Shown: positions 6,719 through 13,766, counted from the stretch's first letter. The stretch is DNA of 13,901 bases from Trichomonas tenax (GCA_023091735.1 JALKBU010001243.1:1-13901), one strand, 5' to 3'. The notes: generated by a model not told the origin, from the letters alone. Numbers and translations are program-made.

Positions 6719-7452
6719 TTAGATGCCGTCTCCTTCATCAACGATTTCAGGTTGATACTCACCGTTGAAAAATTTTGTTGATTCCCCATATTCTTTAAAA
6801 TGTTTTCTAATACCTAATGACTTCTAGTTATTAACACATATACTATAAATTTTATCTTTATTTTTACATCTTTCATCATTTCCAATATATTTATATTTTA
6901 ATTTAGTTTTAACATTTAAGTATTCATCAGCATTTAATACTTCACAATCTTCATTTTGGAACATCATTTTAATATAGTCAGGGTTATAAATTCTTCTATT
7001 CATTCTTTTTCCACTTTTTGTTGGAACTTTACGAATGCAATAAATGGAAAACACCATTTTCTTGGGCTTCGCCCTGGGCGCTTTGTGCCTTTGGATTTTC
7101 AACAATTTTTATTTCATCTTCGTCACATTTATGAGGTCTTTCACCTTTATTCCAACTATGCCATGTAATTGAAAACACATGACCTTTCGCATCCTTTATA
7201 TTCATTTATTAATTCACAACCTTCATTTTTAAATTGTTCTTTAACCCATTCAGGATTTAAACTGCGACCTGAGCGGAAAGCAGTCTCTAAGTTACTTATA
7301 TCTGTTTTAATATGTGTTAAGGCATTAATTTTGTCATTTTTTAATTCATTTTCTTTAGATTTAATTAAAATATCGTATTCATTTAATTGTTTGATTCCCC
7401 ATTTCTTCATTAACTCAGGCGAAACAATAGCCATATATGTAGTCTCTTTCAT
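6719..7452 (-). pseudogene. broken Maverick gene with two treble-clef-like (DUF723-type) motifs
   Basis: Minus-strand coding signal runs from the ATG at 7450-7452 to TAA at 6719-6721, but in at least three pieces. Piece one (to TAG at 7156) starts with a helical, lysine-rich region holding V-S-P-E, four residues, W-G, and reaches N-P-E-W-V-K-E-Q-F-K-N-E-G-C-E-L. A one-base shift near 7190 opens G-H-V-F-S-I-T-W-H-S-W-N-K-G and R-P-H-K-C. Piece three (6824-7105) has a parallel motif N-P-D-Y-I-K-M-M-F-Q-N-E-D-C-E-V, then TAG at 6824-6826, with 34 more coherent codons after it. The layout F, N-E-x-C-E, L, E-Y, then G-H, W and C resembles the small zinc-binding motifs (DUF723-like) found in viral and homing-endonuclease-linked proteins. 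The family call is inference; it could be two adjacent genes. Confidence 0.5.
7064..7074. repeat. GC-rich mini-hairpin, 4-bp stem and TTC loop
   Basis: GGGC-TTC-GCCC, followed by CTGGGCGC, forms a GC-rich patch in AT-rich surroundings, close to where the reading frame of the broken gene changes. The loop is the same TTC as at 210-220. Confidence 0.55.
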
Positions 7453-7454
7453 CC

Positions 7455-7465
7455 AAATAAAAAAA
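7455..7465 (-). promoter_or_regulatory. T-tract upstream element of the broken treble-clef gene
   Basis: Seven T followed by ATTT on the minus strand, only 2 bases before the ATG at 7450-7452. The tract matches other genes of the element, but the spacing is much shorter, so a downstream ATG (20 bases further in, before A-I-V-S-P-E) may be the used start. Confidence 0.3.
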
Positions 7466-7612
7466 TTAATTTATTTTAAAAATTAACTTTCAAAATTAGT
7501 TGCTCGGATTTGTTGTTTATATATCATGTTTGGAATACATCTTCTATATTTAGAATGACAAGTAACCCCCTCTCTATACTACTTTTATAATTATCAGTTA
7601 ATAAATTTCAGT

Positions 7613-7690
7613 AAAAATGATCAATTTCTAGCACAATTTCTCTAGATATTTGCTGTTATAGAGAGTTTGTGCTAGAAATTGATCATTTTT
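7613..7690. repeat. 78-bp near-palindrome (long hairpin) at the element's right border zone
   Basis: Arms of 24 bases (7613-7636 and 7667-7690) are perfectly complementary and begin AAAAATGATCAATTTCTAGC. After two non-Watson-Crick positions, six more pairs follow (TCTCTA against TAGAGA), leaving a loop of about 14 bases. It lies between the last element gene and the GC-rich tandem array. It could be a MITE-like remnant, part of the Maverick terminus, or a replication/cruciform structure; the sequence alone does not decide. I saw no convincing target-site duplication around it. Confidence 0.7.
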
Positions 7691-7739
7691 GCAAATATTT
7701 TTAATTTTTGGATAAAAAACCTTCAACAATAAAATCATC

Positions 7740-8064
7740 GGTCGGGTGAGAAAAGGCCTCCCTCGCACTGTCTATTGGTCGCGTGAGAGAAGGCCTCCCT
7801 CGCACTGCCTATTGGTCGAATGAGAAAAGGCCTCCCTCGCACTGCCTATTGGTCGAATGAGAAAAGGCCTCCCTCGCACTGTCTATTTGTCGCGTGAGAA
7901 AAGGCCTCCCTCGCGCTGCCTATTTGTCGCGTGAGAGAAGGCCTCCCTCGCACTACCTATTTGTCGCGTGAGAAAAGGCCTCCCTCGCGCTGCCTATTTG
8001 TCGCGTGAGAGAAGGCCTCCCTCGCACTACCTATTGGTCTGCCTATTGGTCGCGTGAGAGTAGG
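7740..8064. repeat. 37-bp GC-rich tandem repeat array (8 full units plus partial units)
   Basis: Eight consecutive 37-bp units start at 7740, 7777, 7814, 7851, 7888, 7925, 7962 and 7999; a 12-base partial unit (8036-8047) and the start of a decayed unit (8048-8064) follow. Units begin GGTCGCGTGAGAGAAGGCCT with small changes and end in CTATT. Units 5-6 and 7-8 are identical 74-bp pairs, so the array last grew by a two-unit duplication. Each unit holds an imperfect hairpin: GTGAGAG against CTCGCAC around an AGGCCT core, so the RNA or single strand could fold repeatedly. The first four unit junctions carry ATTGG, an inverted CCAAT-type pentamer, that later ones mostly lost to ATTTG. The array ends about 65 bases before the start site of the gene at 8149. 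Confidence 0.9.
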
Positions 8065-8126
8065 ATATACTTCCATTCACCCATCTCCCGACACTATATA
8101 TTTTTGAATGTTCCTTCAAATCTTTC

Positions 8127-8136
8127 TCACTTCATA
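8127..8136 (+). promoter_or_regulatory. trichomonad-type initiator (Inr) of the 205-aa gene
   Basis: TCACTTCATA fits the trichomonad initiator consensus (TCA+1, pyrimidine, A/T). The presumed +1 A is base 8129, 20 bases before the ATG at 8149, which is a normal distance for this group. This site is the main reason to choose ATG 8149 rather than any upstream in-frame start inside the repeat array. Confidence 0.6.
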
Positions 8137-8148
8137 TTTCATTTTACA

Positions 8149-8766
8149 ATGAGTCACACTCCGACTCCAGGTCTAAACAATAATAGAGTGGAATGGACGA
8201 GATTTGTATCTCCCGAGTTCGTACAAACATGGGGATCTTACCGGCAATCCACCCTTCGCAATTTAGACCTACATTCACTTCATTGCATTGTCGATACCCT
8301 CATTCAGATGGGTTTCATTCCCTCCCATGCGAGAGGACTAAAGTTCACCAAGCATGGCGTAATTAATAAAGCCAATCTTGTTCCATTCATTTATAGCGTA
8401 TGGGACGAAATAAAGCCATTGCTTGATAGCCTTGTGTGTGCAAAAGATTGCGAGAGTCGAAATTATACAAACGAAGCAATTTACATCGATCAAGATTTGG
8501 ACAAATCTCTTAATAATATCGTTGAAAAGCCTGGTAATACTAATGAAGGGCTAATGATGAAGTTGCTAGACGAGATCCAGGAGCACTTTTCCCAAGTTGT
8601 CAGCAGGATCGCCCTCATTCGGACTTCGGAGTGTACTCTATGCTGGATTTTTGGCAAGGATCCACATTCCAAAATGGTGCCAATTAAATATTACTCATTC
8701 TGGCATTGGTCTGATTTCAATGATTTTGAACAAATCTTTGACTTTGATACATTTAATGACTTTTAA
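8149..8766 (+). CDS. unrecognised 205-aa protein in a repeat-bracketed locus
   Basis: The frame is complete from the ATG after an initiator to TAA at 8764-8766; an upstream extension would run into the tandem array and is rejected. I do not recognise a family. No signal peptide or membrane helix is visible. Residues 19-29 contain V-S-P-E, four residues, W-G, the same spacing as at the N-terminus of the broken Maverick gene nearby. Cysteines occur as C97-x3-C101 and C162-x2-C165, a possible but unproven metal site. The last 18 residues repeat D-F/N-D-F, made by an 18-bp tandem repeat; the stop lies inside that repeat. The gene is flanked on both sides by the same 37-bp repeat family. It is more GC-rich than the Maverick genes, less AT-biased at third positions, and could be a lineage-specific gene or part of a mobile cassette. 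Confidence 0.75.
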   Translation: MSHTPTPGLNNNRVEWTRFVSPEFVQTWGSYRQSTLRNLDLHSLHCIVDTLIQMGFIPSHARGLKFTKHGVINKANLVPFIYSVWDEIKPLLDSLVCAKDCESRNYTNEAIYIDQDLDKSLNNIVEKPGNTNEGLMMKLLDEIQEHFSQVVSRIALIRTSECTLCWIFGKDPHSKMVPIKYYSFWHWSDFNDFEQIFDFDTFNDF

Positions 8767-8793
8767 ACCTTTAATGACTTTGATACGTTGATT
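8740..8793 (+). repeat. 18-bp tandem repeat (3 units) containing the stop codon of the 205-aa gene
   Basis: Units start at 8740, 8758 and 8776, each beginning GACTTT. Unit 2 has TAA where units 1 and 3 have GAT, so the stop is created within the repeat. The same frame continues afterwards for 13 codons to TAG at 8806-8808, still encoding D-F-type residues. Confidence 0.7.
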
Positions 8794-8856
8794 GACAATT
8801 ATTTATAGCTTGAAAGTAAACATATGCTTTTGATTTTAAGTTTTTAATAATCTATT

Positions 8857-8955
8857 GGTCCCGCGAGAAAGCCTCATGAGAGAAGGCCTCCCTCGCACTG
8901 AATATTGGTCTGCATATTGGTCGTGTGAGAGAAGGACTTCCTCGCACTGTTTATT
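8857..8955. repeat. second, degenerate block of the 37-bp repeat, downstream of the 205-aa gene
   Basis: One disrupted unit (8857-8906), a 12-base partial unit GGTCTGCATATT (8907-8918) and one full unit (8919-8955) belong to the same family as the array at 7740. The partial-plus-full arrangement matches that at 8036-8064: over about 35 bases the two edges differ at only four positions. The gene between them is therefore framed by direct repeats. Confidence 0.8.
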
Positions 8956-9680
8956 AGCCGCCTGAGGATTTGTGTTTATCCTTTTTGATATTTATTTATC
9001 TGTTAGATCTAATAGTCCCTTTAAAATATAAACATGCTCATAATAATGAAATCGTTTAGAAAATTAAATTCGAGGATAATTAATATGTTTTTTGACAATC
9101 ATACCTAAAGTCAATATAATTAGAACAAGCAAGCATATTGGATTTGATGCGCAAAAGTTGCTCACATATCAAATAATCACATTGATTTGATAAATTAAAC
9201 ACGTAAACTTTGGTAATATTGAGATTCTATGTTAATAAGTTATTGGCATTTCGAATGCAAACTCCTCTTTTTATTTATTTCTGCAAACCAAAATTTTTTG
9301 CAACTAATGGAGTAATGTTGCCGTATAAAATGAAAAGGTGAGGTTAGAACTGTTGTAACTAATGTTTCTGCAATCTTTCGCTTTTCATATCTATCTAATG
9401 TGAGCAAATTTCCTAATCATAGAATATTTTTTTTTCTCACACTGCTGTGCTTTGGTTCTCCCTCACGTTATCTTGATATTAAAATTTTTATAAGTGCCAG
9501 CTTCAATTTTTCTTTACTCGAATTTTCGAATAAAATGATGTTCAAATAATTACATTGCAGAAAATTAAGAGAATAGATGAAGGTATCAATGTCGCATTTT
9601 ACAAAATTTTGGTGGGAGAATCAAATCTATCCATTTTGTTTTTTTAACATTTTTGACACTTAAAAATTGAATGGTTTACA
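8956..9680. other. AT-rich intergenic region without recognisable genes
   Basis: No open frame with protein-like content, tRNA, rRNA or strong repeat was found on either strand. There are T-runs and a C/T-rich patch near 9430-9470. It lies between the repeat-bracketed gene and the promoter region of the MORN protein. Confidence 0.55.
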
Positions 9681-9681
9681 G

Positions 9682-9717
9682 CGGGGACGCCCTGAGACCC
9701 CGTGGCAAAAAGCGTCC
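9682..9717. other. GC-rich overlapping inverted repeats upstream of the MORN gene
   Basis: CGGGG (9682-9686) pairs with CCCCG (9698-9702), and GGACGC (9685-9690) can instead pair with GCGTCC (9712-9717); the two stems are mutually exclusive. The patch stands out from AT-rich surroundings about 125-155 bases before the start codon. It includes CCCTGAGACC, also found (as complement) beside the Maverick mini-hairpin at 3750. Function unknown. Confidence 0.4.
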
Positions 9718-9736
9718 GAAAAACAAGGGAAGATAG

Positions 9737-9815
9737 AAAACGTGACAAGTCACATTGGATAAAAAGTGGGGCTAACAGAAAAAATAGGAGGTGAAGGAAT
9801 CCAAAAACGTGACAA
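9737..9815 (+). promoter_or_regulatory. duplicated AAAACGTGACAA motif upstream of the MORN gene
   Basis: The 12-base motif occurs at 9737-9748 and 9804-9815, 67 bases apart, the second copy 23 bases before the ATG. Two identical copies in a short upstream region suggest a transcription-factor site. No canonical TCA-type initiator is seen close to the ATG; a TCACATTGG at 9751-9759 is the nearest candidate, about 90 bases away. Confidence 0.4.
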
Positions 9816-9838
9816 CTTTACAGCATACGTTATTATAG

Positions 9839-11944
9839 ATGAGCGAGGAGCAGGAAGCGCAAATCGAGAACAAGGAGGAAGTCCAGCACGTCGAGGAGGA
9901 GGACGAGTCTGAGGACATCCCTGAACAGCAGTCAGAGAATTCCGCGGAAGACTCCACCGAAAATCCATTTGGTTTTCTCTTTTGCTCCTCTGTAACGAAA
10001 TGCTTTGCGCAAACAGTCACAGACAACAGCATCATATTCTTCAGCGGAAATGAATATCAAGGCGAAATGAAAGAGGGAATAATTCACGGAAACGGAACAT
10101 ATAAATGGACAGAGCTCGGCGCGCAGTATACGGGCACTTTCAAGTGGGGTACGCTCACAGGAGTCGGCACTATACAGTGGAAGGACGGATCTGTTTATAA
10201 TGGCTCCGTAGTCAACGGTGTGCGCAAAGGCAAAGGAAAATATCGCTGCAACGGACCAAAGGTGTTCGTTTACGACGGTGAATGGCACGACGGACTCTTC
10301 CACGGCGAAGGAATTTGTTATTACGGCGAAGAAGGCTGCGAGCACTACTACGAGGGTCACTTCGAGAACGGCCTCAGGTGCGGAAAGGGAACAATGCACT
10401 ATCCGACGGGAAATGTTTACGAGGGAGAGTGGCACAACGACAAACGCCACGGAAAAGGAAAATTCATGTGGAAAGATAGTGGCTCTTATTACATCGGTGA
10501 TTTCGTCGACGGAAGGATGGAGGGCAATGGAGAGATTGTTTACGCGTTCTCAGCTCAAGCGCCTTCAGTGCAATTCGTACAATCTAACAGGTATCTCGGT
10601 GAGTTCAAGGATTCGCTGAGAAACGGAAAAGGAACATTCTACTACGCCAATGGTGCTGTCTACAAAGGGCAGTGGGAGAACAACTTAAAGAATGGACAAG
10701 GTACATTCACATCTCGTGATGGACGTGTATATGAGAGTGAATTCCGTGAAGGATCTATCTACCAAAACGGACAGTTATTCGTTCCGACACCATCTATTTC
10801 TCTCTCATTCTCTCTTGATGGATTATTGGCACCATCAGAGTCTGCTGATGAAGTTATGAACTCATTGTGCAACATCTATGTTAGATTCCTTCCAAAGCTT
10901 CGCGCTCTTTATCAACAGTATTCCCGCATCCAGTGGGCCGACGACAAGACAATCACCGCTCTCAGAATGATTGGTATGTGGAGATTCATCCAGGACAAAG
11001 GCACAATCCTCGATCCAGAGTTCCGCTTAACAGATGCTGATGACGTCATCAAATGGAATTTGGAGAAGCCATCAGTTAAGGATGAGAGTCTCTCTTTGCA
11101 GAGCAAGGAAGAAAAGTCGTCACCATTACTTAGATCAACATATGGATTCTCTATGAGCACAGAAGATATCTCTAACTCCAACTTTAGAAACAATCCACTT
11201 CAGGACGCTCCAGATCCATTTGCAACACTATTCCTTTACCAGCTCTTCGAATCTCTCGTTCGCTTAGCTCACCACAGACTCGGAAGCCAGTTCCCAGACT
11301 CATTGATCTTACAGGTCACGAGATTCCTCGAAAACTTGATTTTCGTTGATGATACACAGCCAGAAAACGAATGGTCTACATTCAGACGCTCTATTTCAGA
11401 ACAGAAGTTTGATGATATGATTACAGAAGTCTCTCCAAAGCTTTTGGACCTTTATCTTTCGTTCTGTGGATATTCCAGCGGAACATCCACATTCCAGACA
11501 AAGCAACTCGATGCTGCGGTCAAACTTGATTCAAATGTCGATGTTGACATCGTTTCATACAACGGCCTCATGACAGTTAGAGATATCATCCTCTTCATGG
11601 GCAAGCGTGGACTCTTCGAGAGTGGAGACCTCACAGTCATGCAGATCTTGTTGTTCATTAAATACAGCGGCGTTTCTCGCGCAGTATCAGAAGATGAAGC
11701 AAACGAGTTCAGGAAGTACTTCACAAGCTTCATGAAGTGCAAAGTTACTTTTGTTGAATTCGTTCAGACATTAGTTTGGGCTGCTTCTAACCTCATCAAG
11801 CAAGACTGGACCAACGAGGCGAAGTTCGATTACCTCATTGAGCATATTGATGCTTGGACTCAACCAACATCAGAGCCAGAGCCTGCTGAAGCAGATGATG
11901 AGGACGGTCCTGATAATGAAGAGCCAGAAGAGCACAAGGAGTAA
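9839..11944 (+). CDS. RSPH10B-like radial spoke head MORN-repeat protein (701 aa)
   Basis: Complete frame from ATG 9839 to TAA. Residues 1-45 are strongly acidic and probably disordered. Ten MORN repeats follow, each opening with Y-x-G or a close variant, at about residues 73, 97, 120, 145, 171, 194, 218, 252, 275 and 298; a 24-residue insert sits between repeats seven and eight. After residue 316 comes a helical region with L-P-K-L-R-A-L-Y-Q-Q-Y-S (about 355-366) and L-R-M-I-G-M-W-R-F-I, then P-F-A-T-L-F-L-Y-Q-L-F-E-S-L, patterns seen after the MORN array in radial spoke head protein 10 homologue B. The tail is acidic again. The likely role is in the radial spokes of the flagellar axoneme, suited to a multiflagellate trichomonad. 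Other MORN scaffolds are possible, but ten repeats plus this C-terminus favour RSPH10B. It converges on the synthetase pseudogene with 95 bases between. Confidence 0.8.
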   Translation: MSEEQEAQIENKEEVQHVEEEDESEDIPEQQSENSAEDSTENPFGFLFCSSVTKCFAQTVTDNSIIFFSGNEYQGEMKEGIIHGNGTYKWTELGAQYTGTFKWGTLTGVGTIQWKDGSVYNGSVVNGVRKGKGKYRCNGPKVFVYDGEWHDGLFHGEGICYYGEEGCEHYYEGHFENGLRCGKGTMHYPTGNVYEGEWHNDKRHGKGKFMWKDSGSYYIGDFVDGRMEGNGEIVYAFSAQAPSVQFVQSNRYLGEFKDSLRNGKGTFYYANGAVYKGQWENNLKNGQGTFTSRDGRVYESEFREGSIYQNGQLFVPTPSISLSFSLDGLLAPSESADEVMNSLCNIYVRFLPKLRALYQQYSRIQWADDKTITALRMIGMWRFIQDKGTILDPEFRLTDADDVIKWNLEKPSVKDESLSLQSKEEKSSPLLRSTYGFSMSTEDISNSNFRNNPLQDAPDPFATLFLYQLFESLVRLAHHRLGSQFPDSLILQVTRFLENLIFVDDTQPENEWSTFRRSISEQKFDDMITEVSPKLLDLYLSFCGYSSGTSTFQTKQLDAAVKLDSNVDVDIVSYNGLMTVRDIILFMGKRGLFESGDLTVMQILLFIKYSGVSRAVSEDEANEFRKYFTSFMKCKVTFVEFVQTLVWAASNLIKQDWTNEAKFDYLIEHIDAWTQPTSEPEPAEADDEDGPDNEEPEEHKE

Positions 11945-12039
11945 TTTTCTTATTTTTATTTGTTATGGTAAATATCAAAATATCTCATTTTTGAGGATTT
12001 GTAATGAAGAATGAAACAACGCTTTATTTTTTAATAAGT

Positions 12040-13699
12040 TTAGTTTTCTGGGCGATCGAAGACTAGAAGATCCTTTGTAGCAACTTCCCAAGAAACACCA
12101 TTAGCCATGGAGATGATGGCGTTGATGATCTGCTGGACTGTGCCTCTGACCTGCTTCATTGAGTCACGCTCTCTGAGTGTGACTGTCTTGTCCTCGACTG
12201 TCTGGTTATCGAGAGCAATGCAGAATGGGATACCGATTTCATCGAATCTGGAGTACTTCTTTCCGATGGAGATGGAAGAGTTCTCGACCTTGTTCATGAG
12301 GTTGTTGTCTGTGAGCTGCCAGTGGATGTTGTCAACGAGCTCGTCTGGGATCTTGGATGTGACTGGGCAAACAGCGACCTTGTATGGAGCCATGTATGGG
12401 CTGAACTTGAGGATTCTACGGTCATCTTTGATTGTGAAGGAATGCTCTAATAAGCATGTCATGATTCTGCCGACACCGAACGATGGCTCGATAACGTTTG
12501 GAACGAACTTGCGGGATTTGATGTCTCTGACCTCATCGACAATGAAGTACATTGGGTATGTCAAAACCTTGTCAGCGACGTGGATGTTTGTGAGTTCCTC
12601 GAACTTAGCCTTGTTCTCTGGAGCCAAAGCAGCTATAACCTTGACGACGTTCTTGACATCTGGCTTTCCGCCTAAGAGAGCCTCACCTTCGACGCCCTTA
12701 GCCTGGATGGCCTTGATCTTCTCGTCTGTGAGCTCCTCGAGAGCAGCAGTGATGGCTTGGAGGTCCTTACCGAAGGCCTTTCCGAGGTGGACCTTGACGC
12801 CCTGGATGGTGCTCTTTTATTGGCGTCTCAAGGTCAGCTGTGCAGTAGATCTGCTCCTTGTTGGAGAACTTGATGTGCTGTGTGAGGTCATAGGACTGTC
12901 TGTCAGCGATATCGACGCACTAGAGCCATCCGAGTGAGTCTGTGTAGATCTCAGCATCCCAGCACTCCTTGGAGTAGTGGGCCTTCTCGTTCTGGCGGTG
13001 CTTTCTGAACCTGATTGTCTCTGGCTTGATGCCGATCTCGCAGAGGAACTGGTAGACGCGGCCCATGTAGCCGAGTGGCTTGTGCGAGATGATGCCCTGC
13101 TCGAGAGCCTCGTTGAGTGTCATTGAGATGGTGACGCGCTTTGTCTCGTTTTCCTCCTCCTGGAGGGAGTCTGGGAAGAGTGTGACCTTGATATCCTTGA
13201 CGTGATCGAACTTCGGGAAATCGTTCAATTTATCTAAATCAGCGAAGTGCTCGATCTCAGTCATCTGGAATTCATGTCAGCGGACAAGTCTGTTACGTGG
13301 GGAGATCTCGTTACGGTAACCAGAACCGATCTGCACAGCAGCGAATGGAAGTGAAGATCTGTTCTGCTGATAAAGGCGAATGAAGTCGGTGAAGATGCCC
13401 TGAGCTGTCTCTGGTCTAAGGTATGCCTTGATGGAGCGTGGGCCTGGGCCAACACGTGTTCCGAACATGAGAATGAAAGCTTCTGGTGTAGAAAGCTTGT
13501 TACCCTCTGGTGACTTGATCTCGCACTTAGCCATGATGTCGATGAGCTGCTCACGTGTCATTCCGTCAACATCTTCAGCATCTTTCAACAATTGATGCGT
13601 CTTGGCTTGGTCTTCCTCCTTTTCGGCGCGCACCTTGAGGATATACGCAATGTACTGGTCAGCTCTGTACAACTGTGAGTTGACTTTGTCGGTAAGCAA
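12040..13699 (-). pseudogene. glycyl-tRNA synthetase (eukaryotic/archaeal alpha2 type), 5'-truncated and interrupted
   Basis: The minus strand encodes most of a class II glycyl-tRNA synthetase, which charges tRNA-Gly in the cytosol, but not in one frame. In order: Y-L-R-P-E-T-A-Q-G-I-F and F-R/Y-R-N-E-I-S-P-R-N (motif 2 region), then T-E-I-E-H-F; later E-P-S-F-G-V-G-R-I-M (motif 3) and the anticodon-binding domain with S-I-G-K-K-Y and E-I-G-I-P-F, ending R-P-E-N-TAA. Lesions: TGA at 13277-13279 inside motif 2; the glycine normally after S-P-R-N is arginine; TAG at 12920-12922 where relatives have glutamate after G-W-L; a one-base insertion in the T-run at 12814-12817 changes frame. The N-terminal catalytic part with motif 1 is absent: homology stops near 13690, and a TAG (13730-13732) closes the frame. 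A functional copy must exist elsewhere. Recent decay is likely, since long stretches remain conserved. Confidence 0.88.
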
Positions 13700-13766
13700 G
13701 CTTGCAACAAATTCAGTTACAATAACTATCTATCACTACACATTTCCTAGCATACAAGCAAGCTTG
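13694..13766. repeat. 11-bp direct repeat at the 5' break of the synthetase homology
   Basis: AAGCAAGCTTG occurs at 13694-13704 and 13756-13766 with 51 bases between, exactly where resemblance to glycyl-tRNA synthetase ends. It could be a target-site duplication around a small insertion, or a chance product of the AAGCTTG-rich sequence that continues to 13793. Confidence 0.45.

Larger units (their letters stand above)
1..7735. mobile_element. Maverick/Polinton DNA transposon, structural-gene half (left part outside window)
   Basis: The stretch carries a packaging ATPase and a double-jelly-roll major capsid protein next to each other, with several small structural-type genes, all AT-rich and tightly packed; this is the morphogenesis module of Maverick/Polinton elements, which are abundant in Trichomonas. 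The polymerase B, integrase and adenain-like protease expected for a full element are not here and would lie left of base 1. The right boundary is not resolved: coding signal ends at about 7452, and a long hairpin (7613-7690) and then a GC-rich tandem array (from 7740) follow. Terminal inverted repeats cannot be tested because only one end is in the window. Several genes are broken, so this copy is probably not autonomous. Confidence 0.85.

Noticed and set aside
3084..6826. Recoding of TAG as glutamine in the element
   Set aside because: TAG ends the 788-1264 gene and the 6296-6493 ORF in positions that look like true stops, and frameshifts are also present, so decay is the simpler reading.
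7560..7580. AGTAACCCCC as a Polinton 5'-AG terminus
   Set aside because: An AG start on the plus strand would make the element run rightward, where no element genes lie; the partner end is not available to test it.
7740..8064. CRISPR-like array
   Set aside because: The 37-bp units follow one another directly with no unique spacers, and the sequence is eukaryotic; it is a minisatellite.
8005..8148. N-terminal extension of the 205-aa protein into the repeat array
   Set aside because: The initiator at 8127-8136 lies downstream of it, and the extension is only translated repeat sequence.
8956..9838. tRNA or other structured RNA gene in the intergenic region
   Set aside because: No cloverleaf-like set of arms or conserved internal promoter boxes could be found by eye.
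9932..10619. Several open frames overlapping the MORN repeats on both strands
   Set aside because: They are by-products of the GGA/CGG-rich MORN codons; the MORN frame alone has recognisable domains.
12107..12937. Plus-strand open frame of 276 codons opposite the synthetase
   Set aside because: It mirrors the coding strand of the synthetase pseudogene; its length follows from codon bias on the opposite strand.
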